Below, piece after piece: positions 12,321 through 22,467 of a DNA stretch of 64,000 nucleotides. The stretch is taken from assembly GCF_023159225.1 (NCBI RefSeq), contig NC_063169.1:62087934-62151933 (forward strand), written 5' to 3'. Source of the stretch: Perognathus longimembris pacificus (lineage: Eukaryota > Chordata > Mammalia > Rodentia > Heteromyidae). Position 1 is the stretch's first letter; every line of letters starts with the position of its first letter. Made by a program: the position numbers and the translations under genes. The notes beneath the pieces are model-generated. The model made no database searches and was not told where the DNA came from. It was given only the letters and a program-made list of their open reading frames with translations.

Positions 12321-12519
12321 ATTTTTTAAATTTTTTTTGGCCAGTCCTGGGGCTTGCACTCAGGGCCTGAGAACTGTCCCTGGCTTCTTTTTGCTCAAGG
12401 CCACTTGAGCCACAGCGCCACTTCTGGCCATTTTCTGTTTATGTGGTGCTGAGGAATTGAACCCAGGGCCTCATGTATACGAGGCAAGCACTCTTGCCAC
12501 TAGGCCATATCCCCAGCCC
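12321..12519 (-). mobile_element. IDL-Geo dimeric SINE, antisense, with 14-bp TSD
   Basis: Poly-T, then GGCCAGTCCTGGGGCTTGCACTC (Geo tail reversed), then GGAATTGAACCCAGGGCC and CATATCCCCAGCCC (ID head reversed). The target duplication CTCACATCTATTTC is perfect at 12307-12320 and 12520-12533, so the insertion is fairly young. Confidence 0.93.
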
Positions 12520-12533
12520 CTCACATCTATTTC

Positions 12534-14510
12534 TTCTAGCACATGCATGATCTGTGCTGGACCAGGTTAACACAAATCAGGGTAGACAGGAAGAAGGACC
12601 TTGGTCAGTGCGGCGTGTGCATTCACATCGACGGAGGAAAGGCATGCCTGCAAACGCGGAGCGAGGCAGGGCTGAGGGCCGTTCTTTTGCATGTGGGTAA
12701 CCGTCTCGAAGGTCGTAAAGCAAGGCCTGTGTCTCCGTGGCAGCAGCTGGGTTTACACAGTGTTTCCAGATTGTTTGTTCTGGCCCAGACCCAGGGCAAC
12801 ATCGTTTTTCCATTATGTATGTTTGACAGATGAAGAGAGGTGGGAGGGGAGGCTGGAAGAGGCAGGTCAGTGATTTCCTTTTTGTTTATATTAAAGAGAC
12901 TTTCTTATGAAGACTGAAGGTTATGAACCAGCCCAAGCCTAATGTCCAGGCCACAGAGGCAGGAGCTTGTGCAAAATGCCCCCGCGATTGGACAGTAGAG
13001 CAGAAAGAATCCAGTCGTGGCCTTGCCTTGCATTAATCAGGCATACATACGTGTCACCGCATAGTCTCGAATACCAACTAGACTGACACTTAGCCTCACC
13101 GTGCTTGGGAGGAAGAGCCCGGGCATTGGCAAAGCCAAGCCTGTGTGTGTGCATTCCGAGCAGGGTGGTGTGGGCCTGAGCAGGGTTGTGTTCTCCAGGG
13201 TCGTGGGAGAATTTGCCATGCGTAGCCCTCATCCCTAAGACAGCAGCTTACTCACCATGCTTCCTGCGGTTTGCTCCAAGATCATCTGCCAGGAAGTTGT
13301 CAGGGTTGCCCCAAAAGTCAGCAAAACTGTCCACATTCTAACCCTGGCAAAGCCCTTGGGCCGTGAGGCAGGTGGGGCACCCCGATGAAGGGCTTACTTC
13401 TGAACAGAGCATGTTTCTTTCACTGATGGAGAAACATTTGAAAATACCAACAACACTGGCAAGCCCAGTCCACTGGACTGCAGCAACGTCACCAAATTAG
13501 ATCACACTGACCCCTTTTCAACCCAAAGTGCATGGGTTTCTCAAGCTATGGACCGCAGTAAATAACACACCTCGGTGCAGATTCATTAGCTACAAGGTGG
13601 CAGCGACCTGTGTGTCTGTCTAGGTGCTTATTTATAGCCAGCCATTTCTTATCGTGGTATTTCTTAAGCTTCGCCATGTGTGTGAATGCGATCTGTCACT
13701 ATAACAGTGTTCTTCAGCTAAAGCAAACACTACTACCTGTCCAGAACAGCTTGAGAGCCAAACATTCCCTATCTTCCTAGCCTGAGGACATTTCCAGAAA
13801 TGGAAAGTTTGCTCAAGGAAGACCCTCAACCAAGGAAAGAATTTAGGAGGGGGAAAAAAAAAAAGACATATAGAGTCAACACCCCAAGTTGCCCTTTGAG
13901 TTAATTCAGTCTTACACAGATGGATTTAAAATACAGGCTTCAAATCAACAAAAGCTTATGGAGGGTCATTACATACCAGGCATGGAGCTGAACACCAACC
14001 GGGGAACTAAAACTGAAACAGACACCGTTTCTTTCATTCCGAAAACGTTTTTGCTGTCTGGCCAGTTTTTCAGCAGGTCACCACAGCATTCCCCTCAAGT
14101 TAGAACACTCAAGCCCTTCTTTCTGACCAATCTCCTTGATGCCAGAATACACATCTGGCCCAGGAGAAGTAGGTGGTTACACATTTCCACTCAATTGGGA
14201 AATTAACAGCCTGTGATATAGCAACATGGGGCTAGCAGGCCTAGAGTCAGAAAGCCTGCTTTCTAGTCTTGTACTTACTGGCCTTACCACCTGGAGCCAG
14301 ACGAGTACCCTCCCTTGGTCCCCATAGTTGAAATGGGGTGCTGCGAGGACCTTGTGAAGTAGGCGGGGCTTGGCAAAAGTATAGCCATCCAAGAGAGCAT
14401 GGGGGGCTGGGGAGGCGGGGCGGGGAGGGTTGCTGTCTCATTGGGGGCCAGGTTGTGATGGGGATGGGTAAGCTATTTAAGCCACTATTTGTAAAACTTT
14501 TAACAATACA
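12534..14510. other. Intronic unique sequence
   Basis: No repeat family recognised. A G-rich stretch occurs at 14400-14430. The open frames at 12543-12833 and 13889-14206 show no splice support or familiar domain. Confidence 0.45.
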
Positions 14511-14516
14511 GACAAG

Positions 14517-14519
<3 letters not shown>

Positions 14520-14565
<46 letters not shown>
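14520..14565. repeat. (TG)n microsatellite
   Basis: About 22 TG units that abut the reversed SINE starting at 14568. Confidence 0.95.
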
Positions 14566-14566
<1 letters not shown>

Positions 14567-14567
14567 G

Positions 14568-14790
14568 TGTGTATCAGTCCTGGGGTTTGAACTCAGGGCC
14601 TGGGCACTGTCCTGGAACATTTTTTGCTCAAGGCAAATGCCCTACCGCTTTCGCCACGTCTCCGCTTCTGGCTTGGTGATGGTTAATTGGAGATAAATGT
14701 CTCACAGACTTTCCTTACTACAGTTGGCTCTAGATCTCAGCCTCCTGAGTAGCTAGGATTACAAGCATGAACCATCAGCACCCAGATTCT
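14568..14790 (-). mobile_element. 7SL-like head + Geo tail SINE, antisense
   Basis: CAGTCCTGGGGTTTGAACTCAGGGCC (Geo reversed), then GTTAATTGGAGATAA, then CAGCCTCCTGAGTAGCTAGG and CAGCACCCAG (7SL-like head reversed). Confidence 0.85.
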
Positions 14791-15171
14791 TGTTTAACCT
14801 TTTTTTTCCACTGCCAACACTAGGTAACATGTCACTTGGAGCAGATAGGTGAAAAGGGATGAATGTTTATGACGATCACAACTCTCTAGGTCTCTGCCAC
14901 CCCTTCCTCTGGAAGGACACAGAACCTGGGAGGATCTACCCCCACACATACCTGACTGCGGCTACGTGGACATGTCTACAGAGAAAAAACCAGAACCTTT
15001 ACTTTGCTATTCAAATAAAAAATTTCAAGGTCAGTTTCTCCCTTACGCCTGCTTTCTGGGCATTTCACAGTTCAAAATCAGTGCTTGTTTCGAAGAAATG
15101 TCCTGCAATCATCATGAACATAGCCAAGGGTGTTGTTTAACTGGTCCCTAAAGGCCAATAAGAAAAGTGAA

Positions 15172-15350
15172 ATAAGCCAGGTGAGGTTTTATGCCTCAAC
15201 TCCCAGCTACCAGAAAGAGGTAGAAAGATTAGGTCCAAGATTGCCTAGTAAAACTGTGAGACTGTCTCGGCTCAAATGCTCCAGCACTTACATAGCAAGC
15301 ACAAGGCCTTGAGTCCTAGCCCTACTGTTACCAAACAGAAAAAGAGAAGA
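15172..15350 (+). mobile_element. 7SL-like head + ID-like tail SINE, diverged
   Basis: Begins GCCAGGTGAGGTTTTATGCC with CCAGCTACCAG. The second half GGCTCAAATGCTCCAGCACTTACATAGCAAGCACAAGGCC is ID-like rather than Geo-like, resembling a B1-dID-type dimer. Confidence 0.5.
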
Positions 15351-15856
15351 GAAATAGGAAAGGACAAAGCATCCGAAGCATCCCTAAACACCCCTTCTCT
15401 TGGCCAGTGAGCACTTCTTAACGAATGGACAGGAACACAGTGGTATCACTGGGCAGCGCGCGCTAGTGCTCCCCAAAGGCAACTGAACCACAAAACTCAA
15501 TTCTAGACTTTGCAGACGCCGGTGGGAGCTGGAGCACAGAGATGTGAGGGGACGTGGCTCCTGCTTGGCTCTGCACCCCACATTCCCACAGCCAGGAATG
15601 ACTATGAAGCACAATCACACACGGCCTTCTTCCCCACCTGGCTTTGTCACCGCCTCAAGGCCTAGAACACCCTAACCTCCCAGGAGGAGGCACCCCCCTG
15701 GGGGGGGAGGGTGGAAACCCAAAGATAAATGAGGTGTCACCCCTTCCTATTCATCCTGAGGATTCAGAACTCCCTCAGGGGGAGTCACTAAATGAAACCC
15801 TGTGGGGAGGTTAAGAGCAAAATCCAGGGACAAGGTTGATTGTTTCAGAAGTGCTG
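15351..15856. other. Intronic unique sequence
   Basis: Nothing recognised apart from C- and G-runs near 15695-15710. Confidence 0.4.
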
Positions 15857-15857
15857 A

Positions 15858-15859
15858 AA

Positions 15860-15898
<39 letters not shown>
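15858..15898. repeat. (CA)n microsatellite
   Basis: CA run with one interruption (CATACA) near its start. Confidence 0.95.
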
Positions 15899-15900
<2 letters not shown>

Positions 15901-15969
15901 AGCCCTACACAGTGTCCTCACACTGTACACACACAGAAAAATCTTTATGCTCAATGTATGAAAGGCCCA

Positions 15970-16443
15970 TTAGCATGCAGAGTATTTATTTAAGCCAAGT
16001 CCATCAGGCCCAGTGCCTCTTGACCAGTGAAGAGAAGTGACACGGTAACTGGTACAGCAACTGGTACGGATGCTCGCTTCGTTGCCATGACAACCCTTCC
16101 TGCGTGGCGGAATCTCCACGTAGACCAAGTGTCCTTCCACCTTAGTGCGTGGGAGCGTGAAGAACCTGACTTGTTCAGATTCCCCCAGTGCCAGCACCGG
16201 GTGGCACACTTCCCGGCTGTGTCTGTGAGCAAGCTTCCGAGAGGCCCGCGTGGTGTCCGTGGGAAGTGTTGGTGAGAGACTCTGCCACGCTGCAAGGTCC
16301 TCAGGGGTGAAACGCATGCGTGCACCTCTCAGGATGCGTGTGTCCCAGAGGACCCGGCCGGCCAGCCAGACGATGGCGGCGGGGGCAGTGGGGTCCCATT
16401 CACTACTCGAACTCCCGATAAGCCAGAGACACTGCTTACTCAA
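15970..16443 (-). other. Unassigned 157-codon open frame in GC-rich DNA
   Basis: The minus strand is open from a Met at 16443 to a stop near 15970, in a CpG-richer stretch with no repeat signature. The protein is Arg/Thr/Ser-rich, with words such as RFTPEDLAAWQSLSPTLP and no motif I recognise. Several other frames are also open here, as expected in GC-rich DNA, so coding potential is doubtful. Confidence 0.15.
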
Positions 16444-16649
16444 TAATCATTTGCAGAAAGAAGGGAGGAAGATGAGAGCGAATAAAGCAAGAAGGCCTCG
16501 TTGAGCCTTCAATTGGACAGGAAGCATTTTGTTTCCTAGGTTTCTGCCACACAGATTTTTCAGCGCCTTTAAAACAGAAGCATAAAACTCAGATCTCTTT
16601 CTTTGTATGTTCCTTTTCTTTCTTCTCTTCCCTTTTTTTTTTCTTTCCT

Positions 16650-16832
16650 TTTGGCAGTAATGAGGATTGAACTCGGGGCATCGCACTTGCTAAGCAAGTG
16701 CTCTAACGCTGGAGCTGTTGGGGTCTCAGACAAGTTCTCATACTTTTGCAGGCGGTTGGCTTCAGACTGAGCCCCACCACCTCCCACACAGCTGCGATTA
16801 CAGGTGTGCACACCGTGCCAGCCATAGACTGG
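16650..16832 (-). mobile_element. ID + 7SL-like SINE, antisense, diverged
   Basis: GGATTGAACTCGGGGCATCGCACTTGCTAAGCAAGTGCTC is a reversed ID-like unit. It is followed by CAGCTGCGATTACAGGTGTGC, the reversed start of a B1-like unit. Confidence 0.6.
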
Positions 16833-17640
16833 CATTTGGAGTTTGAGGCTGCTTAGAAAGCACCAGCCTCTTTCAAGGGAGCAAATCATCCAAAGCTCTG
16901 CAGTCAGAAATCCAGATTTGCATGTGAAATAGACCATCTTATAATAACTAAGTTGGTTTCTTTAAAAAAAAAAATACTCCATGAGCCAAATAACACATTG
17001 CCAGTGTGACCGGAAGCTGCCCGCTTGCCACCCCTGCCCGATTGGAGAGTGTTCCGTATTTGTCTCTCCTCGAGAAACATTCCTCAGTGAACACGAGAGA
17101 CATGCCCCCCCACCCCCCGTCTCTCTTTCTGCCAGGTTCAAAGGATGGCCGGGGTGAGGTGTTTCCTTCTTCATGCTCCCCTTTCTGCCACGTGTGCCTA
17201 CCTCGCGGGGCTCCTTCATTTTCCAAAACAAGTTGATAGTAAGTGGTCATTCTTAACAGCCTAATTGCTTCGAGGCTGAAATGAGGATACTACAAAAACA
17301 CCCAATCACTTCCTCTAGAACGGCCATGGCAGCAATCTGGAGAGAGGCTGGGCCCCAGTGCTCGTCGCTTTGTTTTGTTTGGAGGAAAAGAAGTCTGGCG
17401 TTTTCCAAAATTGTGGAACACTGAGCTTGGAATGATTTTTCCATAGCTCTGATGGCTGTACAGCAGACACAAAGCCATACGTCTTCAGATTGTGAGTTGT
17501 TTTTGTTTTTTGATTCTTTCCTTTCTACACAAGGGAAATGTCTCCTGGTCTTTCCATGTGATGGTGATCATCTCCACAAGCTCATGGGAGCTTCACTGAT
17601 GATGGACCAATGCTTACAGTACGGGAAAACCTCCACACAA
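16833..17640. other. Intronic unique sequence
   Basis: Poly-A at 16963, then unique sequence. No exon or repeat recognised. Confidence 0.4.
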
Positions 17641-17644
17641 AGGA

Positions 17645-17755
17645 GGACATCAATTCAAATTCGCCTTGTCACTTACATACCAGCTGTGTGACCCCTGAGT
17701 AGGTCATTTCCTCTCACAGAGCTTCTATCTCTCCATCTGCAAAATAAGGGTCATG
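17645..17755 (+). mobile_element. MIR fragment
   Basis: CCAGCTGTGTGACCCCTGAGTAGGTCATTTCC ... CCATCTGCAAAATAAGG matches the MIR core-side text (AGCTGTGTGACC...TCATCTGTAAAATGGGG). Confidence 0.75.
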
Positions 17756-17756
17756 A

Positions 17757-17815
17757 TATATATGTGTGTGTGTGTATATATATATATATGTATATATATA
17801 CATATATATATATAT
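17757..17815. repeat. (TA)n/(TG)n simple repeat
   Basis: Alternating TATATATG and TGTGTG units between a MIR end and the next SINE. Confidence 0.9.
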
Positions 17816-18015
17816 GGCTGAGTGCTGGTGGCTCATACCTATAAACCTAGCTATTATGAATGCTGAGATCTTGAGGATCATGGTTCAAAGCCAGCCTAGG
17901 CAGGAAAATTCATGAGACTCATCTCTACCACTTGAGCAGAAGAAGCTCAGGGATAGCACCCAGGCCCTGAGTTCAAGCCCCTGGACAGGCACCAAAATAA
18001 TAATAATCGTAATAA
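17816..18015 (+). mobile_element. 7SL-like head + Geo tail SINE with internal deletion
   Basis: Head GGCTGAGTGCTGGTGGCTCATACC and TTCAAAGCCAGCC, then a jump from ATCTCTA to CCACTTGAGCAGAAGAAGCTCAGG. The start of the Geo tail is missing. The tail grows into an (AAT)n run to 18022. Confidence 0.8.
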
Positions 18016-18024
18016 TAATAATGG

Positions 18025-19015
18025 CATAACCCAAACCTCTAATAGCTGCTGTCACTCTTAGTTGAATCTGAGTCTCTGCTTCAGCTTTTCACTGGTTATT
18101 CTTTAAAAACACTTGCAGGATTCTTTAAAAACTCTCATAACTTTCCCCTTTATTTTAAAAGTCTTCTTTATCTGGTCTGTAGACTTGTTATCAGCAAACA
18201 CAGAATTCGACTTCTCATTGTTTGTTCCCCTCTGTGCCATCAACTAGCCATAGCACTGTGGTCAGGATGGTGAGGTGATAGATACAAGTATCTCTCATTG
18301 CCTGAAAATATGGGTAAAATAAGCAGAATGAATGAAATCTAAGTAGAACCCCCAGAGGCTGTGCTACTAAGAACGAACTAAATATACTGGATTTGGGGAT
18401 GTTATTTAAATGATGAAATGCTAATTCCCATAGTGCTTTTTTGTTATGAAAATTGATAGGAAACATTTCTCAATAATTTCACTTCTAGGAATAGTTGTGA
18501 ATCGCTTTTTTTAAAAGGCAAGGAAATATGTTTCATTCTTTGTTGGCTGCTCAGAAAGTTTAGAGCCAAACTACGGACCTTCTTCCTACACAAGTAATGA
18601 GGACATTACAGCATGTTGTATTTAGCATTACTTGTCTTTAGGGTTTGAGGGGCTAACAAATAATGCCCATTTGTCCCTGCCCAAGTTCTAAACTAAGAAA
18701 GACACCGGACACAGGCAGACAGAAGGATAAGCGTGAGCTTTTGTAACTGAAGCTCGGTGGGAGAATGGAGCTTGGCATGGCCCAGGGTAGTGTGAAGACG
18801 TGAGATCTGCAGACAGGTGCACGTGCCCTGGAGAGGGGGAGGGACTTCCTAGCCCCTTCTTTCATATGCACAAACACACCACCCTGCGCACAATACACTT
18901 GGCCTTCCTCTCTGAAAGAGGAGAAGGGGCAAGAGACCCGGAATAGAGGATCTTTCGGTGGAGAGAAGGAAACAATCACCCCCAACACTATCTTTATTTC
19001 TTTATTGTATTTGCT
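18025..19015. other. Intronic unique sequence
   Basis: Nothing recognised. Confidence 0.4.
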
Positions 19016-19016
<1 letters not shown>

Positions 19017-19075
<59 letters not shown>

Positions 19076-19076
19076 T
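19017..19076. repeat. (TG)n microsatellite
   Basis: Nearly pure TG run of about 60 bases next to an antisense SINE. Confidence 0.95.
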
Positions 19077-19077
19077 C

Positions 19078-19295
19078 CATACTGGGATTTAAACTCAGGA
19101 CCTCATGCTTTTGCTTGGTTTTTCACTCAAGAGTGGTACTCTACCACCTGAGCCATACCTCTACCTCTTTTTGCAGGTTAATTGGAGATGAGTCTTACTA
19201 ATTTTTCTGCCCAGACTGGCTTCAAACTTGGATCCTCTGATCTGAGCCTCTAAGTAGCTAGGATCACAGGCCTGAGCCTCCACTGTCCAGCTCCT
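19078..19295 (-). mobile_element. 7SL-like head + Geo tail SINE, antisense
   Basis: ATACTGGGATTTAAACTCAGG, GTACTCTACCACCTGAGCC, GGTTAATTGGAGATGAG, then AAGTAGCTAGGATCACAGGCC. Confidence 0.85.
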
Positions 19296-19464
19296 TTTTT
19301 CTTTTGTACCCTAATTTTCTCTTTACCTAGTTCCCCCAACTATTCAATGGCAATATGTGGGTTTTGTTTAAAAAAAAAGAGAGAAAGAAAAGTTGGAACA
19401 GTTTGACCCAAGAAATTTTATAATTTTTAAATCATTTGTGAGATAACAAATCCCAACCCAATTA

Positions 19465-19560
19465 TTCTCCTTTGAGACAAAGTCTCGGTATGCTGTCCAG
19501 GCCTGCTTCCAATTCCTAGGTTTAAGCGATTCTCTCACCTCAGCAGCCAGTTTAGAGTTC
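19465..19560 (-). mobile_element. Old B1/FLAM-like 7SL SINE, antisense
   Basis: GAGACAAAGTCTCGGTATGCTGTCCAGGCC ... CAATTCCTAGGTTTAAGCGATTCTC ... CCTCAGCAG matches the reversed 7SL-derived monomer, with no Geo tail. Confidence 0.7.
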
Positions 19561-20079
19561 TGAGAGAAAGGGACTGTGGGAAATTGGAGATGCATGGAAT
19601 ATTTTTCTCCTGCCTCTCAATGGCTTGCTTAAAACTTTTTTTGCTGGGTCTACCATCCAAGAGATGTTGTTATTGTTTTAAAACTAAAAAGGAAGACCTC
19701 TGCTATGACTCTGAACAGAACCTACTGGTGATTAGCTAGAGCTTACCTCTGCAGACAAGATAAGTATTTTTTTTTTAAATCATCCATCATGAACCCATTT
19801 TAGAAGAGTCTGTGCCAAGTCCTAAAACGGGTATATCCAGATGTTCATTATGCTCTTCAAGAGAGTCAATTTGAAAGGACAATACTTTTGTTTTAATGGG
19901 AGCATCATCACTCAATGAGTTTCCTTAATTCCTTTTTAGAATAGCTATTGGAGATTTTAGGAAGCATCCAGGTGCCCTGAAAAATGTCTGTTCAGGTGAA
20001 TTTGGGGAGCAGTTATTTGGAACTGTATGTAGTAAATCACGTACCTACTGAATTTGGTGGCAAAGTTTTAGAATGAGAA

Positions 20080-20306
20080 TGGCAAAAGGCAATATAGGGG
20101 GAAAATCTTCATGATCTTTGACCAGACACTGGTCTCTTAACTGCAACACCAAAAGCACAGGCAACAACAACAACAGCAACAACAGAAAGATAAATTGGTC
20201 CTCATTAAAATGAAGAACTTTAGCATACCAAAGAACACCAATAATAGAGTGAAAAGACACCCTCCCAAATAGGGGAAGGTATTTGCAAATCATATGCCCG
20301 ATGCAT

Positions 20307-20359
<53 letters not shown>

Positions 20360-21165
20360 CCAAACTATATAAGGAATTCTTGCAGTTCAGCGAGAGCAAC
20401 CCAATTCAAAAAGGAACCAAGGATTTAAATACATCTTCTTCCACAGAAAACACAAAGACCAATGAAACCCATGGAAAAAAAATCATTAATCACTAAAGAA
20501 AACATTAGCACCATATCATTATTCATTAGAGGAATGCAAACCAAAACCACAAGGCACCATTTCACACTTACTAAGATGAGTATAAATTTAAAAAGAAAAA
20601 AAAGAAGGAAGGAAAAGGAAAATAGCAACTATGAGAGATTTTGAAGACTCAGGGAAGCTTCACACTGTGCTTGAAGGAATGTAGAATTGAGCAGCAATTC
20701 GGGAACTGAAAGCTGAAAATTCTGTTCCTAGTTGTGCTTACCCATGGCCTTGGAAACAAGGCCTCAAAGAGATGTGTATAGGCAGATGTCCATTATAATA
20801 GCCAAAGAATGAAAATAAATGGTGTTTTTCAGTGGGTGAGTGGATCAAACAGCAGTACATCCATACAATGATAAAAAAGAAAAAAAGGAATGAAATACTG
20901 CACCACCTATAAAAAGATCGTGCCAAGTGAAATAAGCCAGACACTAAAGGACAAATATTGTGTGATGCTAAAGTACCTAGAAGAGGCAAATTCATAGAGA
21001 TAGAAAGTAGATTAGAGATGACCTAGGATGGAATAAAGAGAGGAGCTGGTTGGGAGGCATGGTGTAATGAGTAAAGTTTTTGTTTAGACTAATGAAAAGA
21101 TTTGGGGAATATTGGTTGATGGTTGTACAATGCTGTGAGTGTAATTAATGACACTCAATTATACA
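20080..21165 (+). mobile_element. Old mammalian L1 (L1M-type) 3' end
   Basis: Recognisable ORF2-end and 3'UTR text: AAATAGGGGAAGGTATTTGC, GGAATGCAAACCAAAACCACAAGGCACC, ATAGCCAAAGAATG, GTGAAATAAGCCAGACAC, AAAGGACAAATATTGTGTGATG, TTCATAGAGATAGAAAGTAG. It is diverged and full of stops. A (GT)n tract (20308-20354) has expanded within it. Confidence 0.85.
20308..20354. repeat. (GT)n microsatellite inside L1
   Basis: Pure GT run replacing part of the L1 3' region after GATGCATAC. Confidence 0.95.
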
Positions 21166-21170
21166 TTTTA

Positions 21171-21393
21171 GGCCAGGGGCTGGTGGCTCACGCCTGTCAT
21201 TCTAGCTACTCAGGAGGCTGAGAGATCTGAGATTGAGGTTCAAAGCCAGCCTGGGCAGGAAAGCCCATGAGACTCTTGTCTCCAGCCAATTGCCAGAAAA
21301 CCAGAAGTGGCACTGTGGCTTAAAACAGTAGAGCACTGGCTTTGGGCAAAAGAGCTCAGAGACAGTTCAAGCCCTAGGACCAAAAAAAAAAAA
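21171..21393 (+). mobile_element. 7SL-like head + Geo tail SINE
   Basis: Begins GGCCAGGGGCTGGTGGCTCACGCC immediately after the L1 end, then CCAGAAGTGGCACTGTGGC and CAGTTCAAGCCCTAGGACC plus poly-A. The tail lacks the usual CACCCAGGCC section. Confidence 0.88.
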
Positions 21394-21499
21394 ATCATAT
21401 ATATATATTTTTTTAAACTAGTTAAGATCATGTTGTATGTAAGATTTTTGTATTACAGACTTAAGTATAAAAACATTTGGTTCTTTGTTATTCTTCTTT

Positions 21500-21690
21500 G
21501 AATTTTACTGTAAATGTGATGTAAAGAGGGATTGCAATTGCATAAGTCAGATAATGAATACATTCCTTTTGAAACAGTGTCACCCCCTCCCTCATTTTCT
21601 CCCAGTTTTCTCCTCCCAATACCACTTCCCCCACATTTCCAACATAGTATAACATTTTGTTCTTAAGCATTAGTACAAAATGAAACAGGC
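21500..21690 (-). mobile_element. Rodent L1 3'UTR, antisense
   Basis: TGTAAATGTGATGTAAAGAGGG, GATAATGAATACATTCC, CACCCCCTCCCTCATTTTCTCCC match the reversed L1 3' end also seen at 45185-45350. Confidence 0.65.
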
Positions 21691-21699
21691 TTTTAAAAG

Positions 21700-22140
21700 A
21701 AATCAAACCATCAGTTAAAATGACACGTTAAAATTCTAATTGTCCTTCTAGATCCTGTATTAGATTAGACTTTATATATCCACATTTTGATTTTGTGTGT
21801 GTGTGTGCTAAGATTGTTGTTATACAGGGGTGACAGGTACCTCTTTCAGAAGACCAAGGCCTGTATCCATGTTTCAGGAAAGAGAAGAAACAGGGAGATT
21901 TTGCTGTTCCAAAGGATGTGTAGCTCAATTATGAGTTAACACCTTAGCGTTAAACCTAAGTTGTTAATAACTACTGCGACTGAATTGTGGTCCAATCACG
22001 TTGTTCGCAAGCCATGAGAGGAAATTCGATATTTGTGTTTGATGTTGACCCTAACAGCACCCCCCAGCCCCCACCCCACCCCCGTTTCTTGGGCTTGGAT
22101 GTCCTTTCTTTCTACCTGCAAGCGGTCGCCTTCATTCCTT
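21700..22140. other. Intron end before the UST exon
   Basis: Unique sequence with a C-rich stretch at 22058-22083. No other exon seen. Confidence 0.5.
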
Positions 22141-22183
22141 CTAGGCTGCCGCATTGCTTATGTGCACCCTGGTTCTTTTGCAG
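22141..22183 (+). promoter_or_regulatory. UST: 3' splice acceptor of the UST terminal exon
   Basis: A pyrimidine-rich stretch ends in TTCTTTTGCAG with the AG at 22182-22183. The next two bases (AG) complete a codon begun in the preceding exon, and the codons that follow read HRKLGN and then MTVTVKK. A Glu codon split as G|AG would fit the known UST protein at this junction. An alternative AG at 22143-22144 is less pyrimidine-supported and would add residues not expected in UST. Confidence 0.85.
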
Positions 22184-22467
22184 AGCATAGGAAACTTGGA
22201 AACATGACTGTGACCGTGAAGAAGACTGTCCCCTCTCCCGAGGCTGTGCAGGTTCTCTACCAGAGAATGAGGTACGAGTACGAGTTCTACCACTATGTCA
22301 AAGAGCAGTTCCACCTACTGAAGCGCAAGTTTGGACTGAAGTCTCAAGCGAACAGGGCCCCTCCGAGACCACAGTTCTTCATCCCCTCGCCCCTGGAGAC
22401 CGAAGAGCCAATCGAAGATGAGGAGCAAGATGACGAAAAGTGGCTAGAAGATATTTATAAGAGGTGA
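22184..22467 (+). CDS. UST: Uronyl 2-sulfotransferase, terminal coding exon (partial gene)
   Basis: UST is a Golgi type II membrane enzyme that transfers sulfate from PAPS to the 2-O position of uronic acid residues, mainly iduronate and to a lesser extent glucuronate, in dermatan/chondroitin sulfate chains. This exon supplies the last 93 codons and a TGA stop at 22465-22467; the N-terminal anchor and the PAPS-binding motifs lie in upstream exons outside the window. What I see: HRKLGNMTVTVKKTVPSP at the start, a Tyr/Phe-rich stretch with YEYEFYHYVKEQFHLLKRKF typical of the end of 2-O-sulfotransferase catalytic domains, then a Pro-rich linker and a very acidic tail (EEPIEDEEQDDEKW) ending in IYKR. 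This agrees with the UST C terminus as I remember it, apart from a few changes in the linker. There is no frameshift or premature stop, so the exon looks intact. The Met at 22204 is internal; translation does not start here. Confidence 0.93.

Larger units (their letters stand above)
1..22183 (+). other. UST: Last intron of UST (3' part)
   Basis: This is inferred to be intronic because it ends in a splice acceptor directly before the UST terminal coding exon and I see no other convincing coding exon in it. It contains SINEs, antisense L1 3' ends, microsatellites and long unique stretches, listed separately. The 5' end of the intron lies outside the window. An unrelated nested transcript or a conserved enhancer inside it cannot be excluded. 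Confidence 0.75.

Noticed and set aside
22033..22183. Upstream extension of the UST frame through the intron end
   Set aside because: The acceptor at 22182-22183 and the protein match show that the coding part begins at 22184; the earlier codons are intronic.
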